Origin: Protonemura montana | Lineage: Eukaryota; Arthropoda; Insecta; Plecoptera; Nemouridae | Assembly (NCBI GenBank): GCA_947568835.1 | Contig: OX387606.1 | Span: forward strand, 14,756,001 to 14,820,000 | Direction: 5' to 3' | Length of the DNA: 64,000 nucleotides | Shown: one piece after another, positions 21,180 to 34,716 of the stretch | Layout: every line of letters begins with the position of its first letter | Position numbering within the stretch: position 1 is the first letter of the stretch | Notes under the pieces: model-generated | Seen by the model: only the letters and a program-made list of their open reading frames with translations | Told to the model about the DNA's origin: nothing | The model's database searches: none | Translations under genes and position numbers: made by a program

Positions 21180-24100
21180 TTTGCTTTAGCATTAACTAAA
21201 TTAATGAGCTTCGATTCTATCTCGAGGTTTTCTGTCACGCACCTGATGCATGGGCCCTTTCGAGGTCACGTGTCCCGTTCAGACGTATGCTTAAATATTA
21301 AAATGTATATCGAAATTAAATTATGTCCTCTGAAACGCTAGATGCGGTTCCTGTGCAAAATGTCGGCGCATTTGATCCGTTGAGTCAGCGTCGCTGGATC
21401 AGGGTGCGCTGAAATTCAAATCACATGTCTGTATTTCAAAAACTAAAACGACAATGCGACAGCTTTGTCATGAAGTTTTGTTCTTCATACTTTTGCCAGT
21501 TATTTCACTGTAGTTTTAATCACTAGCACTTGCTTTGCTCGCTACGCTCATCACACATTTACTGTCTACAAAGGCAAATATTTTGTTGACTGAAAATAAT
21601 TTGAATATACAATCAAGTAATTGAAAAAATAAGCATGCCATTTTACGAAATATTGCTTTACCGGAAGTCTGCTTTATATTTTTGAATATATGAGTGCCAA
21701 TTTTCTGGAGTTTGGTGCACCAAAACCGGGCGTACATTTTAAACTTTTTCTTGACACGACAGATTGCCCTTAATAGGGCATTATTTCCGTCCCATATACC
21801 AGGTATACCATATACCTGCTGATGAAATCGGAACGAACCAACGCGGTCCCTTGCATACAGTTACCGAACCGTACACCCCGATTGAAACACCATTTCCTCG
21901 CACCCCGTTAGCATATCTCGCATCAAAAATGCTCTAACTTCGCCCAGTCTATCGCCCATCCACACTGCAACCTTAATACCACGGCGAGCAAATCGCGTTG
22001 ACATGCTACGTCACTGTGCCATTATTAATGATGAATTGTATAATGTGTAATCGCGTAGCATCTGTTGGCTATGGAGAGCCGGGCATCATCATCACACATG
22101 AAATGACCCCATCATCGCTCCTCCCCACCCAATCCCTACCCCAAACCGGGACGCCACGGTGCCAACAGGGCCTCCCGACACTTTTACGGGCTCTTCCCGG
22201 AACGATTAATGATTATATCTTCCATATATATATATATAAATATAAATACGTGTGGACTATATATGTGTTAGTGTTAGTCAAACAGCTGCCGCTCTGTTAT
22301 AGATGGCCGCATCAGTGACAGGCTATGCGATCTGAAATAATATTGACCTAATGGGTACCCGTACGAGTCAACATTTGGTAGCTAAACACTACTGTAGACA
22401 GTTTAATCAATATTTATCTCAAAATAAGCGAGATGAGCCCCGTGGTGATTCCTCTAGAAAGGGCATTGCTCGGGGTATGGCGCCGAGGCGAGCTCTGAAA
22501 TTTGAGAGTTTATAGGGCCGCGGTTTGTTCCAACTGGCCCCTTCAGGTCCAGAGACTCGCTAGAACTAAATCTAACTTTTCGCTAGATTTACACTCATGG
22601 TAATCCGAAGTTTGTTTGCGCGAGGATCCGTGTGGGCGTTGAGAAGAAATTCGAGTGCAAAAAAAAGTGGGATCAACCCTTACGAAGCATGCTATTAATA
22701 GCTAGGAAAGTTTCTAATGTTGGCCTTAGCGAGCACAATTTCTCTACCTGCATTTAAGTAGGTTTGTAACTTGATAACTTAACTTTGTGAGTACCTTCTC
22801 AGTGCATTTTATACAGGAAAATGAGTTTATTACTAGATCTTTGGGCGAATATGCTTTTGGAAGTCCTGCACTGTTTAGCGAACTGAAAACGTTTTGAACT
22901 TCAATGCCCTCGTGCGACGACAACATCTCAATTAGATCAATTTCTTCGAAGTATTATTTGATTCCGATGAAAAGAATTTGACATCAGACACAGTTTAAAA
23001 GGATGCTTTAATTCGATGAAAGTAACTAAAAGCTTTTATTGGCGTTGAAGCTGAGCTGAGTAAATTTACTGTTTGATATTTACGAAAATAGATTATTTAG
23101 GTAATTCAAATAGCCCATGGCTCTTCCACTTGCAGTAAACCAGGCACCTCCATCCGGCGTGGCTCTCCGATTTATGTTTTAAAAGTGTTTGATTAATCTA
23201 AAAAAGAAAAGATACATAAAACCTTGGAAAACCCTTGGAAAAACCTCTTTAAGAGTCTACATCAGACCTAAAATAATACCTGGAGCAGTATAATTCTGTG
23301 GGTAAATTGCGTTGACTACTTTAATTTAAGTGCTATAAAGTTGGACTTGAGATCTAGCTTTGAGTATCACTCATTTAAACGTAAATTATGGTCAATTTAT
23401 AATCTCATCAAAAATAACTTAATCAAATATGTTTAAGTACTTGCGCCGTTTCAGGCTGTGAGTTCACCTCCATTTCGGTGAAACGTTCTAAACCATCGAG
23501 TTTATGGTTAATAACTACCAGGTAAAGTGCATAACATTGAGTACATACTTCGCAGTAAGCTTTAAATATGTGGTATTGTAGACAGTTTAGTGTTACAATT
23601 TACGATTTAATGTAATGCAATTCACATATAATCCCAGGTCCCTTGCGCCTAAACGAGTTGGGAGTGCAGAAAGTTGACTGGGCATAACCGCCCACCCCAC
23701 CCACGTGCATAACCCTCCTGTGCTCTACAGAACTGTATCGACCGGATGTCAACGAAATGCTCAGGATGGCAGATGTCTGGAACAAACGATCAAGCCCAGC
23801 ATCCCTTTCGTCGGAATTTACTCCAGACCTTGATTTGACAGTCGGAATCTGTTCAGGACAACCATCCCTTAATATACAGTCGGTTCGAAACGTGAGAGAA
23901 TTACAACAGTTTGTGCTATACAGAAAATGTCATTCTTTTTTCAGCCTGCACTATCGATTTTAAATTCGAAACTATTTAACCCTTATGTAGTTTTGTGTTT
24001 GACAGTTTACTTTGGACTAGTATGAGTTATTTCTTAATTTAAATGTTCCATGCGTTTCGTTCAATCTCAGGCTGTGATTTCCCGATACATGCAGCCAGTT

Positions 24101-24420
24101 TTCAGGAAACCTGTTTTGAAATATATCCATTTGCATGTTTAGACAAAAAAAAGAAGTGATTGGAGTGTCAAAGAAAATACGAGATCCATCAATACGATTG
24201 TGCAAGCTGCCGTGCATTTGTTTTTGAAAACCTAAAAAGGAAACCATCGCTTTGATTCTAAACAAAACTCTATTTCGCGTTTCTCCAAATCGCAACTCAT
24301 GATCGTGTTGAGCAAGCAACGCAAAGTACACCAACAAAGTACATGCGGTTATGTCGTACACAGAACCAGCAATCAATTAACTCGCAGGCATTGTGCTGTA
24401 AGTCCGTAATTAAGATACAG
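21180..24420. other. Non-coding stretch, nothing firm
   Basis: AT-rich with a (TA)n tract near 22226 and a GC-richer part at about 22000-22200 and 22430-22570. No exon, RNA gene or repeat copy is recognised. Confidence 0.45.
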
Positions 24421-24422
24421 CG

Positions 24423-24474
24423 AGCGCGCTGGGATCTTAGCGCGCGCTAACGCACACTCGGGATAATATCCCGA
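24423..24474. promoter_or_regulatory. Cluster of three perfect palindromes
   Basis: AGCGCGCT (24423-24430), TAGCGCGCGCTA (24438-24449) and TCGGGATA-A-TATCCCGA (24458-24474) lie within 52 bp. Such a cluster could bind dimeric transcription factors. No gene start is recognised next to it, so the role is inference. Confidence 0.35.
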
Positions 24475-25880
24475 ATTTGTGCAGTGGCGAAGCTGAGATC
24501 ATAAAGTCGCTAAGACTCGTATCGCGTTGCCTGGCTAGTTAATGTTGTTTAAGCTGGATTTGAAATGATAAGGAAAAGTCGTGCAAAGACAACGGATTGT
24601 AAATAGTTTAATTTTCGTCAATGGGATCATCTTTACGAGGGTTTACAGGGTATTCCCCAAGGATAGCCAGGTCAGAATCTTTACCCTGTTTGCGTACGTC
24701 GAAAATACTAGATAATAGCACGTGAACCGGGTGTCCAGATTTTGGAAATTATATATTTGTGTTGTGCTACATAGTGTTTTTTAAGATTCTAGTTGTGTTT
24801 GTTTTTAAAGTCTTATCGATCGGCGCCTGACGAAAAAAATAGCAAAATCTAAGACTTGTCTTACAAATTTTGGTTCAAAAGCCAGCTACAGACTATTCTC
24901 CAATTTTACCGCCAATCAGATTATTTTTTCACAATACCATTTCTGGAGCAAAACTACGCGTTTTGTGGGTAAAATTGAGAATATATGCCATTTTGGTGAT
25001 GCTATTGAGGAAAAATTCCCTTTTTTTTTACCAATAAACGTTGAAACGTTGGGATGTTGATGCGCTAATTACCTCTATGTTCCCTAGTGCCTCCATAGTC
25101 GAGTATTTTAAAGTGAATACAAACGTCTCTCGACTGTTAAGTAAAATCATGTCGCTAGGATTTAATTATTAAGCAGTCGCACAAATTGTATGTTCTTAAA
25201 AGAAATAAACAATTAAAATATTCTGTAAGATCATAACGAGGTTCAAGCTCATAGGAGGAAATGTTTTTCTTATAGTATTCCGCAAGTTTCTGTAGAAAAC
25301 GCCCTCGATATTAATTGGTCTCCCATGGGGAACCACCCTTGAGGGCCGTAACGCCACTGACGTAATCCCCTGTTCCAACCACCCCAATCTCTGATTCGAA
25401 AACGAGCTATAAATATAACAACTGATTACATAGTTAAAGGAGTCCGTGTCGTTAAAAGCTAATAACTTATCTGAAAACGGCGAGCAAAACAAGACATGGC
25501 CATTAACCGAGCCATATAAAGTAAAGATAGATTAGAGTCATGTTAAACATTCAGTTTCGTGCCTGTATACAGTTTTAATTAAAGACCCGCCACTTGCTTT
25601 AAGAGTCTGCATCTTAAGATTGAGCTTTTCTTAAAGCTTATCCGTATTATCGAAGAGTTTCTGGCGGCTAAGGCCTTTTTTTTGTCGGTTAATACGGTCT
25701 GAGTGGTGAGTTTCTGAGATGTGGGCAGAGATTTTGTGTAGACTGCAGAAATGTACCTTGTAATTATTAGGTGGTGCAAAAAAAGTTATTAGATACTGCA
25801 TATAAGACTTGCTGTACTGATCTGGCTGAACTTATTAAAACACCCTGTGCAAACATAAAACATATTGCATTCGGCTGTAT
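24475..25880. other. Non-coding stretch, nothing recognised
   Basis: AT-rich with short chance frames only. Confidence 0.45.
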
Positions 25881-25883
25881 TGT

Positions 25884-25930
25884 TCGGTTGGCAGCAGTTG
25901 TTCGAGATTGCTCTGTGGGTTGCATTCAGG
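25884..25930 (+). repeat. Short dispersed repeat, copy 1 (tRNA-like)
   Basis: A box A-like TCGGTTGGCAGCAG is followed by box B-like GTTGTTCGAGATTGC and then CTCTGTGGGTTGCATTCAGG. The last part matches 26451-26480 and 63220-63250 (GGGYTGCRTTCAGG), suggesting a short tRNA-derived SINE or fragments of one. Confidence 0.45.
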
Positions 25931-26022
25931 AGTGTCGCCATATAATTTCATAAATATTTTTTTGTTGTAAATAAACACGTAATTCTATTTAAGATTATAT
26001 CAAAAGAGCAGACAATTCAACT

Positions 26023-26075
26023 AATAATTCAGATAATAATTCAGATAATAATTCAGATACAGATAATTCAACTTA
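26023..26075. repeat. 12-bp tandem repeat with duplicated flank
   Basis: Three perfect AATAATTCAGAT units (26023-26058). The array is bracketed by the similar sequences GACAATTCAACTAA and GATAATTCAACTTAA. Confidence 0.85.
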
Positions 26076-26150
26076 AAAAATTCATTTTTGAAGGGTATTC
26101 TGAGAGGGTGACATTTTTGTCCAAGCTGGAAGTTATTTACGAGTGCACCA

Positions 26151-26175
26151 TGTGGGCTGCGTTTAGGGGCGTGCC
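26151..26175 (+). repeat. Short dispersed repeat, fragment 2
   Basis: GTGGGCTGCGTTTAGGGGC matches the core GGGYTGCRTTCAGGGGC shared with 25884-25930, 26451-26484 and 63220-63253. The fragment is short, so the call is tentative. Confidence 0.3.
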
Positions 26176-26450
26176 CTAAAAATATAGTTCAGATAACATG
26201 CGGAATTTGAAAAACACTTTTCAAGAGTATTTGCATTTGTGTTGAAAGAGAAGCATAGCAAAAAAATTCTCAATAGAAAAAACTTTATCATATTTACCGC
26301 ATTTGCTTTCAAAAGTAGATTTCACCAAATTAACTATACTTTCAGCGATTTTTTACGGGTAGTGATTATTGCAGATGCAATCGAATGGATACCACCGGTA
26401 AGCTGCAACATTTCGGCCAGCGATTTCCATTGATGTGCGTTTTCCTTTCA

Positions 26451-26484
26451 AATGGCTCTGAGGGTTGCGTTCAGGGGCTACTCA
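26451..26484 (+). repeat. Short dispersed repeat, fragment 3
   Basis: AATGGCTCTGAGGGTTGCGT followed by TCAGGGGCTACTC. It matches the downstream part of the copies at 25884-25930 and 63196-63254 but lacks the box A/B part. Confidence 0.35.
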
Positions 26485-26489
26485 TTCAT

Positions 26490-28545
26490 AATGCTACTTT
26501 CCAATTCATTATTCTATTCCAATACCATTTAGAATCGTGTAATATAAGACTGACCATTATACATAAAATTAATTGTTGGTTTACCATTTATAATGCTAAT
26601 GCAATAATCGTTCACATTATTTCAGTATTTTAATATTTTTTGGTATCGAAAGCGAACAAAAATGTTTCGTGTTATTGATAAAAATAAAATTAGAATAGTA
26701 GCTGAGAGCTAAACATTGAAAGTTATTTAAAAAGTTCAGTAATAAGCGCCCTGAAGGAGTTACGGTTCTGAAAAAACTGTGTCCCGCATTAGTTCAAAAC
26801 AGTATTGTTAGTTTCTGATAATTAGTGAAATGTTAAAATAGTTTCATCATCAAGTTTTGAAAATCGAGTTGATTACCGAAAGCTCAAAGGTATTGCCAAC
26901 TCATACATTACACATCTGTGAGCTAGAAAACTATGTCACTTTATGAAAGGCCGACCTTACTGCACTATATTACCTATCCGATAAGCTCGTCTTGTATCAG
27001 AGTATCACTCATTTCATCGCTGAGTTTCTTCATGGTTCTTAGCTTGTCGGGCGAAATGAGTAGATCGCTGGCAATAGATTACTTACATTCGTCTGTACCA
27101 AGGAAAGAGGAACGAACATACTTGACGATATTGCAGTGTTTTACTTGCGATGACTTCATAGGGGAAGTTTGGAACGCAGCTTCCCCTTTTCATGGTTATG
27201 AATATGAAGTTTAGGAAAGTCATACTCTAGCTAACTGAAAGTCGAAGCAAGTGACAATAAAGAAAAATATTGGGAGAAGTGCTATAATAGTAATAATTGT
27301 AAAGAGTGGTACAAGTGTCGATAACACATTGTGCTTGAGTATGTAACAATTCTCGATTGCCAACCAAGTTTTACTTTTGTCTATGCATTTTTTTATTTAT
27401 ATTTTATCAGAGATTTTCCCTTTTTCCGGTTCAATTTGCCAATAAATCACAATTTCGTATGCTGATTCTCCATACAAATTGGAAGCTATCAATATCAGAG
27501 TTTGATATATTGACTTAATACATTTGCATCTGTGATGAGTCAATATTGATTCGCCATTTTAAACTTGAGCCGGGACCACCAGCTCGCGCGATATTTTCAC
27601 TCCGATGTCTGCGCTAGAAAAATACTTTTCTTCGTTCGCCCAAGTTCTGCCATTTAACGTCATACGTTTCACTCATTTTCCTTCCTTTTCCTCGAAGAAG
27701 CTTGTATTTACTTTTGTTCGCTTGCCAGATATTTTTTTATATCGGTTCCAGTTCTATGTTGTTCAACGAAAGGATTTTTTTTTTAGTCAAATTGTACCCA
27801 CATTCTCATAGCAACGCGCGCCGTTGTATTCCCACTAATGACTCATTCTGTTGTCTCGAAGTATTAATTGTGTTTTCAGCAAAGATAAAACTAAACAGAG
27901 GTGCGCTATCGCTCGCATTTTGTTACATTAGCCTGTGAGGGACCGACGCGTTTTTTCGTCTTGTCCCCGCGGATGGTATTTTCTCCGTTGCCGTCGTTTC
28001 CACGTCACTCATTATTACCACTCAGCTCTCCCCTTTATATACTTTTATTGTGAGTTTAGATTTAATATACACAGAGATTGATAACCAAGGGCACTAGTTA
28101 CGTGGATGAGTTCTTTTGTTCTATTGTTCAAGCAAATGATTGCTCATTGATGCTGAAGGTTTATGCTTTTTCCATGCCAAAAATTCCTTTTATTCAAAAA
28201 TGAGATGGAGGGAGCCATTAAACATGTCCCCCCCAACCCCCCTGGTGAAAGAACTGCGGTCATATCCAACTTACGGTATTAGCTTTAATTATTGCTCTGA
28301 TAATACGATTTTCGTGTTTTTCGGTTTTATTCACCTTCGTCGATTCGGAAGTTTGTTTTTGTCGGCGTTGACTCAAACATGCTAGGTCATTCAATGCGAG
28401 TCGTTGTTTTGCGGACAACAAAAGCTTGTTGTGGTTCACTGTTTTCATAAAGTTCCTATTGTATTTAGAAACAAACAAAAAAAACTCACGTGAAAAAGCT
28501 TATAAGCAGAGAGTTTCGTCGAAACTCGCAAGCCGAGGCACTTTT
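26490..28545. other. Non-coding stretch, nothing recognised
   Basis: AT-rich with chance frames up to about 93 codons. None is protein-like or flanked by paired splice signals. Confidence 0.45.
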
Positions 28546-28549
28546 TTGA

Positions 28550-30060
28550 CGTTATCTTGTCGAAACTCTGGCTTTTGGGCATGAACCGGTTTGTACGCGC
28601 GATTTCAGCGAACCGGATCCCAGTCTCGATTGACCAAATTCACTTGTACAATCGCGTCGGCCATCGTCCCCCGGTCCCAAAATTCCCCCACCCCATGTCC
28701 GCGCGGCCTGCCGAAGTTTAATCGGCGGATGCCGGGCGGGCCTAGACCGGCTTACCACCCCTCGTAATCAAACAAATCGGAGGCATGAGCAGAGTCCGCG
28801 AGGCCGCCGGGCACGCACAGTCCCAACTTTCGGGTACGCGCCGTGTCGGCCCCTAATCTCAGCGATGTGAGGAACAATGCAGCTTCCACGCCTCGCCCCT
28901 CCTTCTACCCAGCCACCCCCCGGAGAGATAACATAAAACCAATCCTTTGGATGGTCAAGTTTATGGTATTCCTATACTTGTACACCTTGACCTATTCTAT
29001 TTTGAAGCACACTGAAACTTTAAACTAGTTCAGAGATTTTTCATTTCATATCTGAACTGAGTGTGCTATTTAAAGCTTAAGTTATGTCTGTAGATAGAAG
29101 TCGCCCCTTGATTTCTTGACAAGAACTAAGGACATAATCTCTCTCTGGAGAGTGAGTTCGAGCTAAGATCTGTCGACTCTTTCATCAGTGTCGCAGACAA
29201 TTCCAACCCACGTGTTAAGTTGACCAAAGAAGACAAAACAAAACAAACGGGAGGAGCAAAAACTCTCGCCGCGATGTTCTTCTGTCTCGGACAACTCTTT
29301 TGAAAGGCAACCTAGTTAAACACTACACAACCAAAACAAATTCTGCAATCGCATCAGAAAAAACATTTCCCGACAGCACGCCACTCTTTCTGTCGTGTAT
29401 TCTGTCTATTTTGCATGCCTATCCCTTTATCAGAGCTTTCACACAAAAAAGAGAAACCTTTTTCAAAAAACGACTCGTGCAGCGAGATCCCGGCTCGACC
29501 CCCTACCCGACCCTCGACCACGACGGCCGGTGATTGCGTGTCATAGCCATTTATTGAAAGAGCGGCCGCAATTCGTTCCGGCTACCCTGCGCTATCACAC
29601 GCTCGCAAGCTCACCGAGTAGGTATGCCCACGGTTGTCCCTCGAGGTGTGTGGAATGAATGCTCGAACGTCATTCTGGGACACTCCACTCAGTTACAATA
29701 AAATATGTCCGCTCGCGTACCACCACCCGATCCTGGTCGGGAAAAGCCATTGCCCCCGCGACCAACCCCCTGACTGTGGACACTGACTCTATTTTATCGG
29801 CGATCGATGACTTCCCTCGCCTGTAATCGAAAAAACACCAGGCCTCCGGTACGACATGTGTCCTGTGCGATTGACTGTGGGTATTTTCATGACGACGATC
29901 AACGAGTCGTTTCCTTTTTTCGCGCCGGTAATCGAAATCGTAGCGTGGAGGCATGGAGGACGCGGGGTAGGCAGCCCGCAGAGCACGGGACGCAGGCTGC
30001 GGCGACGGGCATGCTTGGAATTCTGGCTCCCTGCTAATTGACATTCCGCTCGGCGGGGCT
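28550..30060. promoter_or_regulatory. GC-rich, ORF-poor island; possible regulatory DNA
   Basis: Two visibly GC-rich blocks (about 28550-28930 and 29480-30060) contain many CpG dinucleotides. They carry only short Pro/Arg/Ser-rich frames on both strands, with no dominant frame. The contrast with the AT-rich surroundings suggests a constrained non-coding element or promoter region, but I see no defined transcription start or recognisable factor site. An unrecognised GC-rich exon or decayed repeat is the alternative. Confidence 0.3.
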
Positions 30061-33000
30061 GGGTACCGGGCCTAGCTTATCGGCGAAAACAGAGGGTAAA
30101 GGTTCGCTGATAAATTGTTAAAATAAAGGTAAAGGTGTAGGGGTATGATCCATCAACATACTGGTTTCATCAGAAGTGGCGCGGGTAGCTAATAACGCAT
30201 CGACGGAGTGTTTGGATGTGGGAACATGGTGCGTTTGTTGCTGGTAGCACGCTACCTGTCAAAGCAAATAATCCGGTGCAGTGTCAGTTGGTTTTGGCTC
30301 GGAATAGTCACGCTTGACACGATTTCGCTAAATTCGCTTCTAGAACAATTTTGAAATAATTTTAACGTTTTCAATCGAATAAAGGCTCTTATGGTTCCCG
30401 ACACAAATTCGCAGAATGAACAAATTGGTTGGTGCATGTTCAGACGCTCGCATGACAGTACTCGACACCAGTTGCAAAAATCTCACAAAAAATCTTCGGT
30501 GTAACAATTTTCAGTCAGCACCTGGCAAAACATAGAAATGAAAATCATAAAATATCTAGAAATATTGTGCGATGCGCTAAAGATAAAAATTGGATGATTG
30601 CTTTTCAAAGTTAGTTTCTTAATCGAAAATATTTACGATTGCGTATTCAGAAAGTTTTTCTTTTTAGATTATCGGAAATATATTTCGTATCGAGGTCGTG
30701 ATCCGTGACCATTTTAGCTCGGTAGTATTACGAAAGTCTTTCAAAGCAGTCCATCTGTTGAAGTCCCACATGCAATGTCAAGAAGGGCGGGTGGGGGGGG
30801 GGGGGACCAAACTTGGCAGGGCCGATATTTCAGAAACGGCGCACAACCAACGGCAATCAATCTCCCGACGCGTTGCACTCCTAGTGATTCGCCCTCGACT
30901 TGGAAAGTGAACATAGCTGACATGATAATAGGATTACATGAATAACATTGACCTTTTCTTGATGTATCAATAGCCACTAACTGATAGCGGAAAAGAAACG
31001 GCTACAAAGTGCGCTAGCCCGTTGCTACCACCGACGCAACCGACCGACCGACCGACCGACGAACCAACCAACCAACCAAACCCCTAGCGACGGCGCTACC
31101 AATGCGGAAGACTGGTGAAAGGTGGCTTTTTCGCATCACATATTTTGACCGATAGCAGAAATTGAATAAGATGACGATTGAATGGCTTTTAACCTTTGGA
31201 GTTTCAGAAAGTCTAACCGCTGACGGCTTTTCAGTTTATCCTCGAGCTATCTTTTTTGACGTTTCCCCATTGGCTAGGGTCGAAGAAACAGAAAGAAAGC
31301 TCACGCAAACATGGCGGCAAATAATAATATTGTGCGATATTCCGTAGAGATTTTAGCCTTTTGCAATATCCTGCACGGTTAGTCATAGGAGATCCCGTGT
31401 TTGTTTGCTATTGCATGGCGCCAGGTCGTAGCTAAACAAATAGATTTTACTTTTCAATGGATTTATTCACTTGAGAATTGAACAAGACCGAGCCAATAGT
31501 CCTAAGCATTGAGATCAAAGATCTCTGGTAAAAATATTCTAACTCGTCACATCTGATTCCACCCTTTACTGCAGCCACAGATCAAATTTTCTTTTTAAAA
31601 AACGGCCTTCCCCCGTGATTGTGAAGCTTAATAGAATTTAAATCTGTCGTTCACATTTTCTGTCAAACTCGACAAATTCACTTTGTCAGATCGATTTGCT
31701 TTGCCGCCGAGTTTAGTAAACTTTTATCGCGACAGAAATGGATGGCAACATGGTACGTTCCACTCCATTCTCGTCCTCGCACCTCCGATGGGCGGCGGGT
31801 AGCACCGTTGCTGGCTCCAATTGAATTGAATGCTATCTTCTCGCTTCCTGATATGATTCACGCGGCGCGCGGCGTTATGACAGATATTTTCTAGTTCCTC
31901 ACCTATCTGTTGACCGTGGCGGTGCGTGTGATTGTGCGCCCAACACACGTGTCGTTTCTTTTGTCGAGGCGGAGCGCTCGACGCACGGCTATCAAAACGC
32001 GAGCGTAACAATATATCTGCAAAGAAATATATAAAATAGATCAGAAAGTTATAAATTCACGTCGTATTCTCTCGAAATCAATTCGCTTTTATCATCCTAT
32101 ACGTGAAGAGAGTTTTTTTTTTTCACCTGAGGCTAAAAGCATGAAATGTGTCGCAAAATGTAAACCCGCGTCGCAGGTAATGAGATACTCTGGTATAAAT
32201 TATAGCTCTGCAGTAGAAAAAAGGTCATGAAAAACCTGGTCGAGATAATTAAATAAAATTCGCGAAATTTGTTTTTCCCTAGAAAGTGAAGGGCTGTTTC
32301 TTAAATTAGAGAAATGAGAGTCTGGGAGTTTTATATTCTTATAATTGTCCTCTAGCTAAGGGGTCTCGCATGTGACTTAGTTTAACTCGCACTTTTCCGA
32401 CTAGGTTACGAGCTCTGCATGCAACAATGCTGTCTCCATTGGAGCACTAAGGTCTCAAAGAACTTAGGTACAGTATCATTTTGCAATCTAATTAGAAATG
32501 TGACGTGTTCGCACGGGAAAGTAATATGTTTTTCGCCGGTTTTGTGAATGCGCCCCGACGATTTCCCAGAGGATTAGAGCCGGCCGCCGTTATGACTTGG
32601 GAGGGCGATGCGGCGGGCTACAGAATTAGCTTCATGGGGAATTAATTCACATACTGGAATTCCCTCGATGTTCATAGTTGAGGAGCGGGCGTCGCCGTCT
32701 CCGGCTCCAGCGACACCGCGCCACGCCAAGCCACCCCGCGACAACTATGGAAATATACTTTGCTCCTACAATTTCACGGGAACAACTTGTAATTGTTGGA
32801 GGAACTTGTCTAACCATTGAAATTTATGTTCTTCACGACATTTTCACGTTTTAATTACTTTTTTAATCGGTTTCAAGCGAAGTGGTCGTTACATTTTTGA
32901 CGTTCGCGCGAGAAAGTTGTCGAAACAATATTTCACGCGCGGTGGCAAGTTAGTATTTAAGTTTAACGTCTATTGATCAAAGTGTCTACTGCTTTAGTGC

Positions 33001-33170
33001 AGCTTTATCTGTGAAATAGGCAATATCTTAAGCGTAAACTTCACAAACACGACACTCCATGGATCATAAATGTCTGCTTAATTTACAAGCAGTTAATATT
33101 TTGCCGACTGCACATTGGCTCTGAAAGCAAATGGTTGTTCCGAGCATTTAGCAACGAGTTTTACCCCAAT
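30060..33170. other. Non-coding stretch with simple repeats
   Basis: It holds a G13 run (30793-30805) and an (ACCG)n/(AACC)n tetranucleotide array (about 31037-31080). A GC-richer patch lies at about 31730-31990 and another at about 32560-32760. An ATG in a good context near 31310 (CAAACATGG) opens only 23 codons. No gene is called. Confidence 0.45.
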
Positions 33171-33178
33171 ATCCACAG

Positions 33179-33238
33179 ATCGCCTCTCCCCCCAACCTTC
33201 TCCAAGCAGCTTCGCGCTTATCTGTCAGATGGCAACAG
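33179..33238 (+). CDS. Candidate 60-bp internal exon
   Basis: An acceptor-like CCAATATCCACAG ends at 33178 and a consensus donor (CAACAG|GTAAGA) follows 33238. Read in the second frame the exon gives SPLPPTFSKQLRAYLSDGN, which is protein-like; the first frame is also open. The polypyrimidine tract is mediocre and no neighbouring exon is recognised, so chance is a serious alternative. Confidence 0.2.
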
Positions 33239-34716
33239 GTAAGAAATCGAGCTCCCGGCTTTCGTAGCTTCCCCGGGCCGGTGATCTCGAGATCAGCTGT
33301 CAGTCATCAGCCAGGGACGAAGGCTCGGCGAGGAAGCTTATATCCTGCTGCTGCTGTAGAAAGAAAATTCGATATCTCTGTTTCGCAATTTCTTATTAAT
33401 TTCACTCTGCGCGTTTGGAATGATCTCCTTCGCTAATTGGAGTGCCATGCGTACAGCACATTGATTTCAAACTTGTTTCCGAACGCCCACAATAACATTT
33501 ATGTTTTATGGCTCGAACGGGAATTGGCACGTGCCATTAAAAACATTGTTCTGGAAAAGTGATTTGATAATGCTTTGATAATTGTATTATTGAACCCCTA
33601 AGGTGGAAGTCGGGCGGGGGTATAGTCGACCGTTAGGGGGTCAAAATTGTCCTTCCAGCCGTTATATTTAGAAACGAACGACGCCAGCAATTTGATTTAA
33701 TATTTTGAGACAGTTGTTTGGAATTGCTTCGTTTGGCAATCTTCTTTTTTATAGTGCATCGTAAATAGGCACAAGATAAGAATAACTAAAAAAAAAATAG
33801 ATTTTCATGGGCGTTTTAGATCTAGCATGCGTTTTGAATACAAATGGTGAACGCCTAAACATTTTATTGCATTCTCGCATTTAAATATTGTGCATTTATT
33901 TGAAGATACAGACTAACCAACAGTTTATTTTGTATGCGTATGCAAAAATATTCCATGCGAAGATTGTATTTAGCGTTTCAGTGCTCTGTTGACGAATCAC
34001 AATAATCCACACATTACAGGATTTTTGATGGCTCTTCAATTACATTTCACGCGTAATTTAATTAGTTTTTGTGATGCCAGAGGTAATCGCGTGGAAGTCA
34101 ACAGCACTTGCAGTTGAATTGTCATCATTAACTGAATCCGGTGTCTGTCTGTGCTCGCATGGATTCACGTATTTTTTTTTGTTGTGGCCAGTGGACGACT
34201 TCATTTCTATTTACACTCTCATTATTTCAATTTTAAATGTAAACCATGCATTTCCTTTCGAAGTTATTTATGAAAAAAAGTGACTCGATGGTACACGAAG
34301 GCAAGAGCGACTGTGAGTAAACTTTCGAAAAAGCCTGTGTGAGTTTGATTCCAAATCCTCGTTCTGCCATGAACATACCTTTCAAAACACTTTCTCATAA
34401 AAAGTAAAACTGCAATTATGTCGAAGAAACAAGCGAATGGCGAAATGTTTAAACATTTCTTTACACTCGGATTCTATTGTTCAGCATATTGTAACAGAAT
34501 CCAGTTACCAAGTTCAACCTCCTCTACCTAGTGCCTACACCTCCAATTCTCTTCACGCTGATCGTTTTATACCTCTTCAACATTTAGTTAACAACTGTGA
34601 TCGCTTGTCATCTCCTCGCAAAGAACTCGGTTCGATATTCTGCTGGAAACTCGAAGAGGTGAAACGCAGTAATTTCCGCTCCCCGCTTTTCTCGCTTTTC
34701 CAGTTTTCCCAGTTTT

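Noticed and set aside
29670-30044. 124-codon minus-strand frame in the GC-rich island
   Set aside because: Composition is Arg/Ser/Pro-rich, overlapping frames on the plus strand are equally open, and no domain is seen.
31310-31385. ATG in a good context (CAAACATGG) opening MAANNNIVRYSVEILAFCNI
   Set aside because: Only 23 codons to the stop with no convincing donor.
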